From positions 1 to 64,000 of the forward strand of contig JAENYN010000025.1 in assembly GCA_016841765.1 (NCBI GenBank): a DNA stretch of 64,000 nucleotides, in the 5' to 3' direction. The translations under genes and the position numbers were made by a program. Under the pieces are notes generated by a model. It searched no databases. It had not been told where the DNA came from and saw nothing but the letters and a program-made list of their open reading frames with translations. Below, in pieces: positions 26,666 to 35,488 of the stretch; within the stretch, counting starts at the first letter, position 1, and every line of letters begins with the position of its first letter. This stretch comes from Guptibacillus hwajinpoensis. Lineage in GTDB: Bacteria; Bacillota; Bacilli; Bacillales; Bacillaceae_O.

Positions 26666-28342
26666 ATGATTGCGGATGAAGTTTCAAGAGAACTGGTCAG
26701 CCACAGCGCGGATAAGATTGGCTATTTGCTCAATCCTGATAACGAAAAGGACCAGCAGTTGATCAAGAACGGGCTGCAGCTGTACCGTAACGGCAACGTA
26801 TATAACATTAAAGCGGACGAAGACATGTTGTACGCGACCGTCCAGGATTTCGCCCCTTACAAGGTCGAATTGAACCTGGATTTCTTCGAACTGAGCGAAT
26901 GTGGATGCCCGACACCGGGAATTTGCGAGCACCAGCTGGGTGCATTTTTTGCGGTATACGTGAACTTTGACAGCCCCGGTGCGCTTGTGGAAGCCTGGCG
27001 CCAGACACCGACTAAAGATAAAGCGCATGGGAACTTTGTTTTCAAAACAAAATCAAACATCCGCAATACAACGGAGCTTCCATTCAACGAGCATGATCCC
27101 GATGAATGGATGGCTTTTTTCGAAAAGGAGCATGAACGGTTCCTCGAGAAAAACCAGGCCGGAGCGCGTTTTACCCGCAGTCCGCACGATATGCTCGGCC
27201 ATATTTATCACAGCTACTATGCAGGGCTTGTCCAGTATCAGCCCACTGATCCGTTCCGGACATCGCTGTACTTGATTCTCGCCGGCATTACCGGCTTCAT
27301 GAAGCTCGTTTCCTTCACCGGTGCGAATTTTTACTCGGAAAGCCAGTATGTCCATGCTCTGCCTTATATAGAAAAAATCCGTGGAGAACTTGAGGGGTTT
27401 ATCGGGAAAGCTGGCACCCTTATCCGTGATGCGGATGAAAATGCTGAAGTTATTTTGGCCAAATGCCTGCCGTACATCGAACAACTGTTAACGTTCGATC
27501 CGGCGTTTGCCGCTGACAGGCTGTGGTTTTACCGACGGATCATGAGCACCTTATATCAAGATCCGCAATGGCTCTCCCGTATCGATACGGAGATGCTGCC
27601 CCGGATCAAGGACAACGTTTTGCAGGCTTCGGAAACGTTCAGCCGTCCGTTCACGTTTGAGTACAACATTGCCCTCGCCCATTTCGCCTACATGTCGGGA
27701 CATGATGATATTGCCTTTGATGTCTTTCATGGACTGAATGCGGATGCCGTGGATTTCACCTTTTACTGGGTAAAGTTGAGCCAGGAAAACGGGGAATGGG
27801 ACCGTTCGAAACGCTGGCTCGATCTCGCCGCTAAACTGGCAGCTTCCTTATTCGAAGCCGGGAATCCCGAGGAAAACGCGGAAAGGACCGAGGTGCTGCT
27901 TGGCTTTTATAAAAAGGTTGCGGAACATAACGGGAAAGATGCAAGTTACGGACGGGCACTCCGGCGGCTGCTCCCCTACAGTTACTCCCATTATTCCGAT
28001 TATCTGGCTGGCATCAGTGATCACCGCCGTTGGGTTGAACTCCAGATTATGATGGGCTTTAACGCTTCTGATTTTAAGAAGCCGCAGATCAAGCATGTTG
28101 AAGAGAATGCACCGGAAATGCTGCTCCCGCTCTTTCATCAGTCAATCACTGCTCTCATCAATAAGAAAAGCCGCCCGGCTTACGAGCAAGCGGCATCAGA
28201 GCTTGAGCAGCTGCGCACCATTTATAAAAAAATCGAACAGAACGGAAAATGGAAAGCCTACATCACCCGGCTTGCTGAACAAACTGCCCGGCTGCGCGCC
28301 TTTCAGCAGGAATTGAAAAGAGGGAACTTGCTCCATGATTAA
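26666..28342 (+). CDS. ywqB: SWIM zinc-finger protein, partner of SNF2 helicase
   Basis: About 558 residues. Near residue 80 is the SWIM signature CGCPTPGICEHQLG (CxC then CxH), a zinc-binding DNA or protein contact module. The rest is helical with no catalytic motif. The start at 26666 is nine bases after TAGGAG; an ATG at 26657 would touch the ribosome site. The stop overlaps the SNF2 start by eight bases, so the two are coupled. The pair corresponds to B. subtilis YwqB and YwqA. Its function is unproven; a role in DNA repair or recombination is inferred. Confidence 0.82.
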   Translation: MIADEVSRELVSHSADKIGYLLNPDNEKDQQLIKNGLQLYRNGNVYNIKADEDMLYATVQDFAPYKVELNLDFFELSECGCPTPGICEHQLGAFFAVYVNFDSPGALVEAWRQTPTKDKAHGNFVFKTKSNIRNTTELPFNEHDPDEWMAFFEKEHERFLEKNQAGARFTRSPHDMLGHIYHSYYAGLVQYQPTDPFRTSLYLILAGITGFMKLVSFTGANFYSESQYVHALPYIEKIRGELEGFIGKAGTLIRDADENAEVILAKCLPYIEQLLTFDPAFAADRLWFYRRIMSTLYQDPQWLSRIDTEMLPRIKDNVLQASETFSRPFTFEYNIALAHFAYMSGHDDIAFDVFHGLNADAVDFTFYWVKLSQENGEWDRSKRWLDLAAKLAASLFEAGNPEENAERTEVLLGFYKKVAEHNGKDASYGRALRRLLPYSYSHYSDYLAGISDHRRWVELQIMMGFNASDFKKPQIKHVEENAPEMLLPLFHQSITALINKKSRPAYEQAASELEQLRTIYKKIEQNGKWKAYITRLAEQTARLRAFQQELKRGNLLHD

Positions 28343-31082
28343 CGCAGAATTTCTACGGATCAATTGCATATGGGATGAAGATTACCGATTTCATGTTCAT
28401 GCCGAGGATGAAACCGGCCAGGCGCTTGAACCAGAAAAATGGAAGAATACCGTTTTCGCCTGGCATGAATCGTCTTTATATGGGACAGAGCTTGTGACCG
28501 AACGGGACCAAGTCATCCTGACAGCAGGAGAAGCACTCGACTTCTTGGTACGGACCAGGCTTCCCTCGCTAATCCCCATCCTCTTCATCGGCGAAGCGGA
28601 CGAAGCGAGGGAAACAGCGGAAAAGCTGGCCCCCATCCTTGAAGAAAAAAAATACAAACCCGACTTCACCGCCTGGCAAAACGGCAAAACCTCATGGACC
28701 GCCGATCAAGATAACCTCGGCAGCTTCGCAACAGGCTGGCTCTCTGCGCTAATAAACGAAAAAGCCACTGAAGACCGGCGTTTGCGGGAAGTTGTAAACC
28801 GTTTGAATGCCTGGCAATTGCCAGGCAACCATGAGTCAAAAGACCTACAATTGCCTGGCAATTCCCAGGCAATTCCCTCACACCTTGATGAGGGGATGTG
28901 GCTTGAAAAAATAGGGTGGCAGGCTGGGGACATGCCGTTTTCGGTTGCCCTTCGGCTGGAGGAGCCGTCGGCCGGCCTGCAGGATTGGAAGCTGGAAACG
29001 ATTTTAATAGACGAGGAAACCGGGCATCATTACGGGCTTGAGGATCATGAACTCCCTGATGGCTGGGAGGATTACCTGCCAAAAGCGGAACAGGAGCGGA
29101 AATACTGGGGACAGCTTGCTGGCAGCACATGGCTGGATGACTACGGGTTGCTGAAAACGCAGATTGATGAACAGGAAGCATGGACTTTTCTGAACGAAAC
29201 GAGCCTCATGCTCGCCCGCGCCGGAGTAACGATTTTGCTTCCATCCTGGTGGGTGAACGAAAACAGGCCGGGAGCGAAATTGAAAGCCGAAGTAACTTCG
29301 CCGTTCATAACCGGCCGCTCATTCGTCGGCCTCAATGCTGTCGTTGATTTTAACTGGAAAGTGGCGATTGGCAATAAAGACTTCACCGAAGATGAATTTG
29401 CAAAATTGATAAAAGACAATCACCGGCTTATACAAGTACAAAATCAATGGTTTGTGCTGGATGATGCCACGATATCCCGTTTGCAAAAGCGGCTTGAAAA
29501 TGAAAAGCAGCATGACCGCAGGGCAATCGAAGTGTTTCAGAATAAACTGGCTGAAGAGGACGGAGACGAAATTCAGTATCATCTGAACGATGATTGGGAA
29601 ACGGCTTTCAGCCGCCTGCTTGAAGCCGATCACCTTCCGGAACAGCCGCTTCCAAACGGACTAGAAGGCACGCTGCGTCCCTATCAGCTCGAAGGATACC
29701 GCTGGCTTGCCTATTTGCGTAAGCTCGGCCTGGGCGCCCTCCTTGCCGATGATATGGGCCTCGGAAAAACGATCCAACTGATCGCTTATCTTTTGTACAT
29801 GAAAAAAGAAGAACAGGTCCGGCGGCCGGCGCTTATCATTGCTCCGACATCCGTAATCGGGAACTGGCAAAAAGAGCTTGAACGCTTCGCTCCTGACTTG
29901 AAAGTCCATCTCCATTACGGGCCGGCCCGAAAAAAAGACACCGATTTTCTATACAAAGCCATGAAAGCAGATATTGTCCTGACGACGTATGGGCTTTCCG
30001 CACAAGACAGGACGACAATCAGCCAGATGATCTGGAGCGCAGTCTGCCTTGATGAGGCGCAAAATATAAAAAATGTCCAGACGAAACAGAGCAAGGCAAT
30101 CCGGAGCCTGAGTGCAGACCACCGCGTGGCGCTGACCGGCACGCCAATGGAAAACCGGCTCTCGGAACTGTGGTCGATTATGGATTTCCTGAACCCCGGT
30201 TATCTTGGCAGCCTGGCATCCTTTAAGAAACGATTTATCTTGCCTGTGGAACGCGACAATGAAACCGGCAAAATCGAACAGCTGCAAAAACTGATTCAGC
30301 CGTTCATCTTGCGGCGCACAAAAACGGACCCGAAAATCGCACTCGATTTACCGGAAAAGCAGGAACAAAAAGAATACTGCCCGCTTTCTGCTGAACAGGC
30401 TTCCCTCTATGAGCAGGTTGTCGACGACACGTTCAACCAGGTGGAAAAACTCGCGGGAATGCAGCGGCGCGGATTGATTCTTTCCTCTCTGAACCGGCTG
30501 AAACAATTGTGTGACCACCCCGCATTGTTTTTGAAGGAGCAGGAAGCGCGGAAACCGGTAAAACGGTCAGCAAAAATGGAAAAAGTCGTCGACCTGGTTG
30601 AAAATATTCTCGACCGGGAGGAGCAATGCCTGATTTTCACCCAGTATGTCGGAATGGGGCATCTGATTGAAAAAGTAATCAAAGAGCAATTCGGAGTGCC
30701 GGTGCTGTTTATGCATGGTGGCATCAGCAAGCAATCCCGCGATGATATGATCAGCCGCTTCCAGGAAAGGGAAGTGCCGGTATTCGTGCTTTCGCTTCGG
30801 GCTGGCGGCACCGGGCTCAACCTGACAGCGGCCAACCACGTCATCCATTATGACCGCTGGTGGAACCCCGCCGTCGAAAACCAGGCCACCGACCGGGCAT
30901 ACCGAATCGGCCAAAACCGGTTCGTACACGTACACAAACTCATCTCACCAGGAACACTCGAAGAACGAATCGACGAAATGCTCCAGACCAAACAAGAACT
31001 CAACGACCAAATCATCAGCAGCGAACAATGGATAACAGAACTCTCCACCGATGAACTCAGAGAACTGTTTGAACTGGGGTAA
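28335..31082 (+). CDS. ywqA: SNF2-family DNA-dependent ATPase
   Basis: 915 residues. A family-specific N-terminal region (1-430) is followed by the two RecA-like lobes. Motifs: I LADDMGLGKTIQL, II CLDEAQNIKN, III ALTGTPMENRLSEL, V SLRAGGTGLNLT, VI QATDRAYRIGQ. SNF2 enzymes translocate on double-stranded DNA and remodel nucleoprotein complexes. Odd point: residues about 159-181 (starting AWQLPGNHESKDLQLPGNSQ) are encoded by an inserted palindromic repeat element in frame, in the region between the N-terminal part and the motor. The reading frame is intact, so the protein is probably tolerant of it. Confidence 0.9.
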   Translation: MINAEFLRINCIWDEDYRFHVHAEDETGQALEPEKWKNTVFAWHESSLYGTELVTERDQVILTAGEALDFLVRTRLPSLIPILFIGEADEARETAEKLAPILEEKKYKPDFTAWQNGKTSWTADQDNLGSFATGWLSALINEKATEDRRLREVVNRLNAWQLPGNHESKDLQLPGNSQAIPSHLDEGMWLEKIGWQAGDMPFSVALRLEEPSAGLQDWKLETILIDEETGHHYGLEDHELPDGWEDYLPKAEQERKYWGQLAGSTWLDDYGLLKTQIDEQEAWTFLNETSLMLARAGVTILLPSWWVNENRPGAKLKAEVTSPFITGRSFVGLNAVVDFNWKVAIGNKDFTEDEFAKLIKDNHRLIQVQNQWFVLDDATISRLQKRLENEKQHDRRAIEVFQNKLAEEDGDEIQYHLNDDWETAFSRLLEADHLPEQPLPNGLEGTLRPYQLEGYRWLAYLRKLGLGALLADDMGLGKTIQLIAYLLYMKKEEQVRRPALIIAPTSVIGNWQKELERFAPDLKVHLHYGPARKKDTDFLYKAMKADIVLTTYGLSAQDRTTISQMIWSAVCLDEAQNIKNVQTKQSKAIRSLSADHRVALTGTPMENRLSELWSIMDFLNPGYLGSLASFKKRFILPVERDNETGKIEQLQKLIQPFILRRTKTDPKIALDLPEKQEQKEYCPLSAEQASLYEQVVDDTFNQVEKLAGMQRRGLILSSLNRLKQLCDHPALFLKEQEARKPVKRSAKMEKVVDLVENILDREEQCLIFTQYVGMGHLIEKVIKEQFGVPVLFMHGGISKQSRDDMISRFQEREVPVFVLSLRAGGTGLNLTAANHVIHYDRWWNPAVENQATDRAYRIGQNRFVHVHKLISPGTLEERIDEMLQTKQELNDQIISSEQWITELSTDELRELFELG
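28808..28827. repeat. REP-like unit inside ywqA, first half
   Basis: Perfect TGCCTGGCAATTGCCAGGCA within the SNF2 coding sequence. It is joined to a second unit by a 20-base linker containing GAGTCAAAAGACCTA. Confidence 0.9.
28849..28874. repeat. REP-like unit inside ywqA, second half
   Basis: Near-palindrome with TTGCCTGGCAATTCCCAGGC as core and AATT ends. The pair with the preceding copy forms a composite element of about 67 bases in frame with the gene. Confidence 0.85.
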
Positions 31083-31099
31083 CGGGAGGAATGCCGGGG

Positions 31100-31125
31100 A
31101 ATTGCCTGGGAACTCCCAGGCAATT
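31100..31125. repeat. REP-like unit after ywqA, first half
   Basis: AATTGCCTGGGA and TCCCAGGCAATT arms with AC centre, 18 bases after the SNF2 stop codon. It has the same two-unit design as the copy inside the gene. Confidence 0.9.
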
Positions 31126-31143
31126 GTGAGTAAAAAGACCTAT

Positions 31144-31169
31144 GATTGCCTGGTAATTGCCAGGCAATC
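31144..31169. repeat. REP-like unit after ywqA, second half
   Basis: GATTGCCTGGTAATTGCCAG continuing to GCAATC, separated from the first unit by GTGAGTAAAAAGACCTAT. Confidence 0.9.
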
Positions 31170-31183
31170 AAAAAGGCAAACCA

Positions 31184-31215
31184 AAAAACCGCCGGATCCT
31201 AATCCGGCGGTTTTT
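31184..31215 (+). terminator. Terminator of ywqB-ywqA
   Basis: AAAAACCGCCGGAT and ATCCGGCGGTTTTT form a long stem with a short loop and a T-run. Confidence 0.85.
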
Positions 31216-31770
31216 CTGTGGAGAGACGGAACTGGGGAAGTTCCGATCTCCGCTTCACTTGCAGGGAACTGCAGGTGAAGTGCCCGTCTGGCGGGCTTGG
31301 TTGTTTGAGAGGTTTCTGTAAGGAGCTTGTGTCAAAGAGGCTCAGAGAGGTGAGAGGAATTACACTGTTCAGTTTATCGGTGTTCTTTTTTGTTGTAAAA
31401 TGGCAAAAATTGAATTTTCAAGGCATTTCATGGTGCGAAAATTGAATTTTTCCTAAGGCATTTTATCATTTTCAAGTACAGATTCTAGAGGAAAATGGAA
31501 TTTTTAGTAGCTGTTTATTTTTTTACAATGAAAATAAATTACTGATCTCATTTCTTTTTCTCTTTCAAATGGCAGCTGTTTATTCAAACCTTGTTATTAG
31601 GGCAGGACTCTCTATCATTCGCTTTTGCTGTATCACCCAACCCAACCTCGATATTTGGCTTTGATCTGCGAACAACTGATATGGCACAAACAGAAAAAGT
31701 CCTCATAACGAAGAGCCCTAACGAATTTCCGAAATTGGTTATGGCTCCTCCCTGCATATTTACTTAAGTT
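31216..31770. other. Gene-free stretch left of the RAYT gene
   Basis: No gene is evident. It contains short inverted repeats: GGAACT/AGTTCC (31228-31244) and CTTCACTTGCAG/CTGCAGGTGAAG (31253-31280). It also contains two copies of AAAATTGAATTTT (31406-31418 and 31438-31450), which occur again near 34.4-34.5 kb. Confidence 0.5.
31406..31450. repeat. Two copies of AAAATTGAATTTT
   Basis: Copies at 31406-31418 and 31438-31450. The 13-mer is palindromic apart from its centre base. Four further copies lie at 34439-34537. Confidence 0.6.
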
Positions 31771-32388
31771 TTATTTCTTCACTTTCATCCGTTCAGGATC
31801 TTGTATCCGCGAATCCCTCCAATCTGGCTTAAGATTTGAAAAGTCGACTGAGAGTTCAGGTTCTTGAAGGAAATCATAATAGGCTTTGCGTTCAGGGGCT
31901 TTGAAATGAGTTAAAAGGGAGGTTGAGGTAAGACGGGGATCGAATGCGCCTGTTACATACGATTTGCAGCTGCTCCAGGGGTAATCTTCCGCGTTTTTCA
32001 CAAGACCTGCTTCGACCGGGTTCAGGTGTATGTATTTTGAAGTCGCCAGTTTGTCGTCAATGCTTGTTATCTGTGTTGCAAAATAAGGTCCCTGAAATAC
32101 ATGGCCGCTTGATTCATGAGTGCGATTGAAGTAGACAGCATAACGATGATTGAGTTTTTGCATGATAGGCCCGAGCGGAGTCTCATCAACTTCAATCAGC
32201 AGATGAACGTGATTGGTCATCAAGCAATAGGCATGGAGTTCAAAAGGGAATACCTGGCGGGTATCACGGAGGAGATCGAAGTATTTCAAACGGTCGCGGT
32301 CGTGAAAAAAGATGGGAGCACGCCGGCTCCCTCTGGAGACAACGTGATACAGGGCACCCGGAAACCAGCCAATCCGGTTTCGAGGCAT
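31771..32388 (-). CDS. REP-associated tyrosine transposase-like protein (RAYT, Y1 family)
   Basis: 205 residues, of the Transposase_17/IS200-like Y1 HUH superfamily in its RAYT branch. The N-terminus has WFPGALYHVVSRGSRRAPIF, the metal-binding HUH motif is NHVHLLIE (H60, H62), a GHVFQGPYFATQI segment follows, and the likely catalytic tyrosine is Y119 in SKYIHLNPVEAGLV. RAYTs process single-stranded hairpins of REP repeats and occur as single host-adapted genes rather than as insertion sequences. REP-like palindromes lie on both sides (31100-31169 and 32539-32558). There are no terminal inverted repeats or target duplications visible at its ends. AAGGAG precedes the ATG. It looks intact. Confidence 0.85.
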   Translation of the reverse strand: MPRNRIGWFPGALYHVVSRGSRRAPIFFHDRDRLKYFDLLRDTRQVFPFELHAYCLMTNHVHLLIEVDETPLGPIMQKLNHRYAVYFNRTHESSGHVFQGPYFATQITSIDDKLATSKYIHLNPVEAGLVKNAEDYPWSSCKSYVTGAFDPRLTSTSLLTHFKAPERKAYYDFLQEPELSVDFSNLKPDWRDSRIQDPERMKVKK

Positions 32389-32491
32389 GTGTCACGCTCC
32401 TTAAAATTTGGTGGAGGGTCAAATCTCGTGTTGTCAATAACTATTTTAACTTTATTTAGAATATTAGTAAAATGAAGATTTCTTCATAACT

Positions 32492-32529
32492 CCACTTTTG
32501 TTAAACTGCCGAAATTGAAATTAAAGTGG
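32492..32529. repeat. Inverted repeat between RAYT and ugd
   Basis: CCACTTT and AAAGTGG are separated by 24 bases. It ends ten bases before the REP-like unit at 32539. Confidence 0.4.
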
Positions 32530-32538
32530 AACAAAAAA

Positions 32539-32558
32539 TGCCTGGCAATTGCGAGGCA
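32539..32558. repeat. REP-like unit abutting the ugd stop codon
   Basis: TGCCTGGCAATTGCGAGGCA lies immediately after the TGA of ugd (minus strand). On that strand it is followed by TTTTTTG, so it can act as the terminator. Confidence 0.85.
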
Positions 32559-33887
32559 TCAAAACGTATTTTCTGTAACGTTCACAACCGGGCGGCGCCC
32601 GATTGAATAATATTCGACCGGGTGTTTTGCCGCTTCCTCAAGGGAATGGCAGTTGCGGCCGTCAAAGATGACAGGTGTCTTCATTAGGGCAGCATAGTTA
32701 TCAAAAGAGATGTCCTTGATTTCTTCCCACTCGGTAACAAGGAATGCCATATCGGTATCCTGTAAAGCTTCTTCTCCGCTCTTTGCATAGTTTATGCGAT
32801 TGCCCAGAATTTCTTTTGTTTTAGGGATGGCTGCCGGATCATAGGCGATAACATCCACCTCTTCAAATAATAGCATGTCAATAAGGACCATAGAGGCCGC
32901 TTCACGTATGTCATCGGTGTTTGGCTTAAAGGAAAGCCCAAGGACCGCCGCCTTTTTCCCTTTTAAATGTTCGAATCGTCCCTTTGCCTTATCAAACAAG
33001 ACGGACTGCTGCCTGTTATTCACTTTGATGACTGACTCAAGCAGTTCGAATTTATGATCGGAATTGCCGGCTATCTGGACAAGCGCCCGTGTATCCTTAG
33101 GAAAACAGGATCCACCGTATCCGATTCCTGCCCGTAAAAACTGGTCACCAATCCGCTTGTCCATCCCCATTCCGGCTGCGACAGACTCGATATCAGCACC
33201 CAGCTTCTCGCAGATACTGGCAATTTCATTGATAAAACTGACTTTTGCGGCCAAAAACGCATTGGATGCATACTTGGTCATTTCAGCACTGCGTAAATCC
33301 GTCCGCAAAATCGGGATTCCAAACGGCTTATTTATCGAAGCCACAACATCTGCTGCCTGCTCAGATTCGGCACCGATGATTATCCGCTCGCCGTGAAACA
33401 TGTCATGAACCGCCGATCCTTCCCGCAAAAACTCAGGATTGGAGACAACCTCCGCCTTCAACCCACGGTCCTTTAATTGCCCGTTAAGCAGTTCGCTGAT
33501 TTTTTCATTCGTTCCAACAGGAACAGTGCTTTTCACTACTACGACAACATTGTTCATAACCGATCGGGCGATTTGTTCCGCAGCTCTGAATAGATAAGAC
33601 AGATCAGCCGAACCATCGGCAGCTTGCGGTGTCGGGACAGCAATATAAATGACTTCAGCCTGCCGGTATGCTTCTTCAGGCAGATCGGTAAAGATGAGCC
33701 GGCCAGCCGCAACATTCTTCTTCAGCAAATTTGGTACCTCAGGTTCATAAAACGGTGATTTTCCTTGCTTCAATTGCTTAACTTTCAAACGATCAATATC
33801 ATAACAGGCCACATCATGGCCGATATCGGCAAGGCAAACACCGGTTACCAGTCCAACATAACCCGTGCCGGCAATGGCAATCCGCAT
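32559..33887 (-). CDS. ugd: UDP-glucose 6-dehydrogenase
   Basis: 442 residues. It oxidises UDP-glucose to UDP-glucuronate with two NAD+. The NAD-binding motif IAGTGYVGLVTGVCLA is at the N-terminus; VSNPEFLREGSA, the catalytic cysteine in GYGGSCFPKDTRAL and GLSFKPNTDDIREA are all present. GtaB supplies the substrate. The product could feed teichuronic acid or another exopolymer (TuaD/YwqF-type); no polymer cluster is visible here. The ATG at 33887 follows AGGGGGA; an upstream start at 33911 is less likely. Confidence 0.92.
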   Translation of the reverse strand: MRIAIAGTGYVGLVTGVCLADIGHDVACYDIDRLKVKQLKQGKSPFYEPEVPNLLKKNVAAGRLIFTDLPEEAYRQAEVIYIAVPTPQAADGSADLSYLFRAAEQIARSVMNNVVVVVKSTVPVGTNEKISELLNGQLKDRGLKAEVVSNPEFLREGSAVHDMFHGERIIIGAESEQAADVVASINKPFGIPILRTDLRSAEMTKYASNAFLAAKVSFINEIASICEKLGADIESVAAGMGMDKRIGDQFLRAGIGYGGSCFPKDTRALVQIAGNSDHKFELLESVIKVNNRQQSVLFDKAKGRFEHLKGKKAAVLGLSFKPNTDDIREAASMVLIDMLLFEEVDVIAYDPAAIPKTKEILGNRINYAKSGEEALQDTDMAFLVTEWEEIKDISFDNYAALMKTPVIFDGRNCHSLEEAAKHPVEYYSIGRRPVVNVTENTF

Positions 33888-34000
33888 TGCGTTTCCCCCT
33901 TTTAATTTCATACTCCATCGATTCCCCTATTATAATTGTTCCCGTTATGCTGTGAAACCCGTTTGCATTTTTTGCGAAAAACAGGAAAATAATTGAGAAC

Positions 34001-34029
34001 AAAAAAACAGCCGCCCGAGTGGACGGCTG
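34001..34029 (-). terminator. Terminator after the 66-aa gene
   Basis: CAGCCG and CGGCTG pair with internal complementarity around CACTC; TTTTTTTG follows on the minus strand. Confidence 0.7.
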
Positions 34030-34171
34030 GTGATCTTACCTCAAGAAATGCAAGGTGGATTTCAAAGGGTTTTGGGTTTGAGTAGGGTGGAACTTCCGAT
34101 TCTATTGAGGGCGTCATCTGGCAAGGGAGTACCATAAGCCCTCAAGTAGAGTGTAGTTGGGTGAAAAAATC

Positions 34172-34372
34172 TTACGAAACCTGATTATTCAATTGTTCAG
34201 TAAAGGGGTGGACCCGTTCGGTATTTTCAGCAACCTGCTGGGATAATGCGTCCATCTTCTTTTCCATCATCTCGATTTCGGCCCTCGTGACAGAATCAGA
34301 TTTCAGCCTCTTCACATCGCTGTATACCTCGGCTAACTTTCGCAGCAGCTCTTCCATATACCGGTCCCGCAA
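34172..34372 (-). CDS. Small coiled-coil protein, 66 aa
   Basis: Highly charged helix with heptad-like spacing (LLRKLAEVYSDVKRLKSDS, EMMEKKMDALSQQVAENTER). It has no membrane segment or signal peptide. The start is TTG at 34370-34372 behind a near-perfect AAAGGAGGT, so it is very likely translated. A terminator follows at 34001. I do not recognise the family. Confidence 0.7.
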   Translation of the reverse strand: MRDRYMEELLRKLAEVYSDVKRLKSDSVTRAEIEMMEKKMDALSQQVAENTERVHPFTEQLNNQVS

Positions 34373-34438
34373 ACGTTGACCTCCTTTCCTTTAGAGTAAA
34401 TTCATCTTACAACAATTCAACCAATATGAAAAAAAGCA

Positions 34439-34537
34439 AAAATTCAATTTTGAAGTGGTTCTTAGGGGTGAAAATTGAATTTTCCCCTGGGAAAAATTCA
34501 ATTTTTCGAAGGCAAACCACCTTGAAAATTCAATTTT
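34439..34537. repeat. Cluster of four AAAATT(C/G)AATTTT copies
   Basis: Copies at 34439-34451, 34471-34483, 34493-34505 and 34525-34537. They sit between the DUF4349 gene and the coiled-coil gene. Together with two copies near 31.4 kb they form a second short palindromic family. Confidence 0.6.
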
Positions 34538-34554
34538 TCATGTTTAAGAAAAAA

Positions 34555-34569
34555 GATTGCCTGGCAATC
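34555..34569. repeat. REP-like half unit
   Basis: GATTGCCTGGCAATC, a 15-base palindrome just after the DUF4349 stop. It looks like a truncated copy of the family. Confidence 0.6.
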
Positions 34570-34579
34570 ATTCCCCGAA

Positions 34580-35488
34580 TTATTTCCCGGCATCTCCTCG
34601 ATTCCGGTTCCTTCGCCTTAGAAGCAGCCAAACAACCGCTCCGATGATCCCCAGCAGAATAAGCACCGGTGAAAAACCTACAATGGCAACGAAAATCCAG
34701 CTCGCAAAAGCACTAAGTCCGTTTAGTGTGGAAATAAACACATCCTTCGTTTTATCCCACGTATTCAGTTCTTCCCTGTTCTGCAGTTTTGGACTGTAGG
34801 ATTCCGAAACATTCATCGTAACAACAGCGTATTCGATCCGGTTATCCAGATATTTCATCCGCCCCTGAAGCTGTTCAATTTCTTCTTGAATACGGCCGAG
34901 GTCATCGGATATTTTCAGCAAGTCTTCTGTTTTTTGGGCTTCCTCCATAAACGCCAGCAGCCTTTCTTCTACTGCCTTCTTGGCTTTCAGGCGGGACTCA
35001 AGATCAACATATTCCTCTGTCACATCCTGTCCGCGCACATTTCTGTTATGGACTTCAGTGCTGTTCTCTTCCACGTATGCCAGGAAATCGTTGAAATGAT
35101 CAGCAGGGACTCTGACAGTCAGATGCGCCCCTCTATGTTCCTCCGATTCCTTGTAAACAGCAGATTCAACCATATAACCGCCGAGCTCGCTTGTTTTCTT
35201 TTCCACCAATGGCAAAAAATCATCCAGCCCCTTTACTTCAAGGGACAAATCGCCTTCATACGCAACCTTTCGTTCGGACTGAACCTGTTTCTTTTCAGAA
35301 GTAACAGCATCATCCGATCCTAATTCCCCGACTTTGTTTTCCTGAACGCTTTCCTCCGATGTTGCCATTTCATTTGTAGGTGCATTGTCCTCTGTTAAAG
35401 CTGATTCTTCACTGCCGTTGCTGCATGCTGCGGTAAATATAAGAAAAACAGCTCCGACAACAGCAAAAATCAAATTTTTCAGTTTCAT
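34580..35488 (-). CDS. DUF4349 domain lipoprotein
   Basis: 302 residues. A lipoprotein signal ends with the lipobox FTAAC at C22. An acidic linker follows, then the DUF4349 domain (SLEVKGLDDFLPLVEKKTSELGG, VRVPADHFNDFLAYVEE, RNVRGQDVTEEYVDLESRL), a long coiled coil (about 165-215) and one membrane helix (about 268-290) with a basic tail (RRRNRNR). DUF4349 proteins are membrane-anchored and of unknown function. AGGAAAGGCGGG precedes the ATG. Confidence 0.82.
   Translation of the reverse strand: MKLKNLIFAVVGAVFLIFTAACSNGSEESALTEDNAPTNEMATSEESVQENKVGELGSDDAVTSEKKQVQSERKVAYEGDLSLEVKGLDDFLPLVEKKTSELGGYMVESAVYKESEEHRGAHLTVRVPADHFNDFLAYVEENSTEVHNRNVRGQDVTEEYVDLESRLKAKKAVEERLLAFMEEAQKTEDLLKISDDLGRIQEEIEQLQGRMKYLDNRIEYAVVTMNVSESYSPKLQNREELNTWDKTKDVFISTLNGLSAFASWIFVAIVGFSPVLILLGIIGAVVWLLLRRRNRNRGDAGK

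Noticed and set aside
28666-29181. 171-codon antisense frame inside the SNF2 gene
   Set aside because: It is on the opposite strand of a clear SNF2 gene and its content comes from the repeat element and codon bias.
28808-31169. CRISPR array
   Set aside because: The repeats are palindromic, irregularly spaced and of differing length, with no equal spacers and no cas genes in the window.
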